A DNA stretch of 64,000 bases, taken from Rhyacichthys aspro (lineage: Eukaryota; Chordata; Actinopteri; Gobiiformes; Rhyacichthyidae). Position 1 is the first letter of the stretch. Each line of letters starts with the position of its first letter. Below the pieces are notes generated by a model, which made no database searches, was not told where the DNA came from, and was given only the letters and a program-made list of their open reading frames with translations. The position numbers were made by a program, and so were the translations under genes. The stretch spans positions 19,233,207 to 19,297,206 of the forward strand of contig CM072152.1 in assembly GCA_036850595.1 (NCBI GenBank), read 5' to 3'. Positions 61,564 through 64,000 of the stretch are shown in pieces.

Positions 61564-64000
61564 ACGCATACACCATATGCACAATGTATGAGAAGCAACA
61601 AATGCCACCGATTTGCCTGAACCTGCTCAGAAAAGGGCTGTTCTTCAGGAGGGCTCTGACTGATGAAAGTGTGCCAAGCAGTGTTTCCTCTTAAAGATAT
61701 CAGGGCATCTGAGTGCACCAATCATGGCAGAAGGCTCCTCTGAGTCCGGCCCACAGACATCTTCACCTTAATGTACATCTATGGCCTTTGTTATTGTACT
61801 ATTCAAAAGTATGATTTTATTTTATTTTAATCTAAATGTTGATTAGGGCCAGTCCTCATTATTTTTCAATGGGGACAGTAGCCTTACCATTTTACATACA
61901 ACACTTAAAACATAAAAAAACAAAAAAAAAAAATTATAAGCAGTGAATCCTTAATCACCAAGTGCTATATTTTAAATTAAAGGCAAATGGCTGTATACAT
62001 GTTCATGCTGACACCATAGGGCTTGTTTGTTTGTTTTTCTTGTCTCTTACTTCACTGTTTGATTTCAGGGGACAGCATTGTGATTACTGTAACACAAAGG
62101 CAATAACAGAAATCCCTTTGGCTGAGCTTGAATCATTTGCTAATTTGAGTTGGAAAACAAAGTGGAGGCTGTCATTTCTATGTTGCCAGGACATAATCTT
62201 TGACTGGAAAACTGGAGATATCACATTCAAACACTTGCGCCAGGGTTTGATTAACCTCTAATGTTAATACTTAATGCTAATTATTGCTTGTTTCTGCTAG
62301 TTTCTGCTAATGAGGATTGTGGGTAATCAATACAATAGACTCCCTTTTATCCCTTAAACTTCCTTTTCAGCCCACAGAGGTTAAAGTACTTCGTACCAAA
62401 GGCTGTGGTTATGAAATAGCCTGAAACCAACTGTATTCAGTGTTTGTTTGAAAGGTGAACAAACAGATCCATAAGAAAATCATGAGGGAAACTGGTTAGA
62501 AACATATTGTATCCAACACACACAGGCTCCTCTCTGTCTGTGAATGTCAAGAGGTTAGGTGGTCTCTATGTGTCACAGACTGTCCCACCTGAGATCATCA
62601 CCAGTTCCCTGTCCCGTTCCAAGAGGTTCGATGTGCTGCAACACAACGAACATTCAGGGCTCAGCCATAACTCGTTTTCTCCACCCATGGCACATATTGG
62701 CATAACGCTATTAAGATGCCTTGGTTGGGATAAATAATGCTCTATATTCAAACTTTTGCTTCTACCATCTACTTCTTGAGGATCCAAGCAAATTCTATGC
62801 AACTGTCCAGTGTGACTGACTCTAGGTTTTATTCATCTTTTACACAAAAGGTGAAACACTGATGTGTTGGCTGATCTGATCAATCCACATTTATTCACAG
62901 TCTTTTGGTTCAATGTAAGAATGACCACCTGCCTATGTCTGTGAGAATGAGCTTATGCAAACAGAAGATGGTGGCTCCAAGACATTCAACCACAGAAAGA
63001 GCCACTTTGAAAGACTGTACCAAGTACTGATGTTGGCTCAAAGGCAATGTCTTAAAAGAGCTCTGCATGTGACTCATGAATGCTTGTCACACATTGTGCT
63101 ATTTTGAAGGGGCCAGCAGAATGCATGTGCAGGGCACATAGTGTGAATGTGCAAAACTTGATTATGTTTCCTGTTTAAATCTGATTTTTAAATGTAATTA
63201 TGTTCAATTAAGTTGTGATTTATTCCTTTCCTTTTGTCTAATCTTTTAACAGATAAATATTTCTTTTGTTGTATGAGTTGCATCAAACAACCACTGCTCA
63301 AAAGTAACTTGTTATACACAGAGTCTTGTACTGTACATGTGGACATCAGAGGGCGCTGCTGTGACACAGGGATCCTTTCACTGTAATCCTCTGCACAGTT
63401 CTGTGTATTTAGATTCAAACTGTTTTCTGTTTCAGGAGTCATACACATTAGATACTGATAACTGGAGAGACTCTGATTTGGACTGGTGCTCTCTCTCAGT
63501 CTGTTTGGTCCACTCTCGAACTGACCAGGTGCAAGCGTGCTGCCTCTTTGTCAATGGATAGTTGTTAATACTTCTATAAGGGGCAATCAATGCATTGTCT
63601 ATTTATTTTTTAAAAGCACACAAAGCAATTTGTACATACTATATTTATTCTATATATGAGGATGTTAATTGTATCATTCTTTTTCTTTTGTTTCCGTTTT
63701 GTTTTACTCTCTTTTACATTTGTATTGTTTGATAAGGCCAGTAGAGCTTTTGGGAACTTGCTGTAACAGAGTAACGCTAATGACTAGCACAGTGCCTAAT
63801 ACCAATCTTCAAACACACGCACACCATACTTACAAGACTACACGGCCTTAACCTGTCAGAGCCAAGCTGGACTCAGAGGCTAGGTTCAGCACAGCGTAGC
63901 TTTAGCATTGATTACTAAAAGGTGTACAGTGATTTGTATGTGTACTGATGTGTAATGTGTTGTATGTAATGATTATATGCAGCGGTGAAGAGGCAGGCTT
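61564..64000 (+). other. slc41a1 3' UTR and downstream sequence
   Basis: No coding frame is recognised. ATTAAA at 61976-61981 is a possible early poly(A) signal. I found no plus-strand AATAAA to the window end, so a long 3' UTR may run past it; human SLC41A1 also has a multi-kilobase 3' UTR. A short tandem TTTCTGCTA lies near 62290, and a CTCF-like motif at 63343. Confidence 0.5.
63343..63356 (+). promoter_or_regulatory. Weaker CTCF-like motif
   Basis: ACATCAGAGGGCGC followed by TGCTG matches 12 of 14 consensus positions and contains the informative AGAGGGCGCTG core, forward orientation. It lies 1.8 kb after the slc41a1 stop. Confidence 0.35.

Noticed and set aside
1..64000. mir-135b, which lies near KLHDC8A in human
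   Set aside because: I looked for the mature sequence start TATGGCTTTT and its complement and found no match that continues.
1..64000. Prokaryotic systems (CRISPR, phage, toxin-antitoxin, operons)
   Set aside because: Spliced vertebrate genes, fish repeats and low gene density exclude a bacterial origin; no regularly spaced repeats were seen.

Overview
The window is vertebrate nuclear DNA, most probably from a percomorph-type teleost fish. It is AT-rich and gene-sparse. Its coding exons are short, bounded by GT/AG splice sites, and their translations match vertebrate families. It also carries degenerate repeats of kinds common in fish genomes: a tRNA-derived SINE with a (GAAT)n tail, a TTAA-flanked MITE and hAT-like MITEs. 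I see no bacterial, phage or CRISPR content, and no rRNA or intact tRNA gene.

Two protein-coding genes are supported, both on the + strand. klhdc8a (kelch domain containing 8A) has seven coding exons between 27120 and 39451 that splice without any frame break into 354 residues with seven kelch repeats. It probably has two non-coding leader exons, near 17.75-18.04 kb and at 24072-24171, and a 3' end near 41.45 kb. slc41a1 (MgtE-type magnesium transporter) has ten coding exons from 50647 (or 50692) to 61563 that splice into 551 (or 536) residues. A CpG-rich promoter and non-coding first exon lie near 48.2-48.5 kb.

Layout: 1-17.7 kb is intergenic, with no exon I can support, a CA microsatellite and a few motif clusters. 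17.7-41.5 kb is klhdc8a, including a 7.7 kb fifth coding intron. 41.5-48.2 kb is the spacer, with a forward CTCF-like motif, a 14-bp-arm hairpin and a SINE. 48.2-64.0 kb is slc41a1 and its 3' UTR, which runs to or near the window end.

The two genes do not form a pathway. KLHDC8A is a cytosolic beta-propeller adaptor-like protein and SLC41A1 is a plasma-membrane Mg2+ transporter. They lie on the same chromosome arm in human (1q32.1) but much further apart. The most interesting signals are regulatory: paired HNF1-like palindromes at the slc41a1 promoter, a chain of upstream ORFs in the slc41a1 leader, a palindromic RFX X-box in a klhdc8a leader intron, a start-stop upstream ORF in klhdc8a, and divergent CTCF-like motifs between the genes. 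All are motif-level observations. I found no clearly new biological system.
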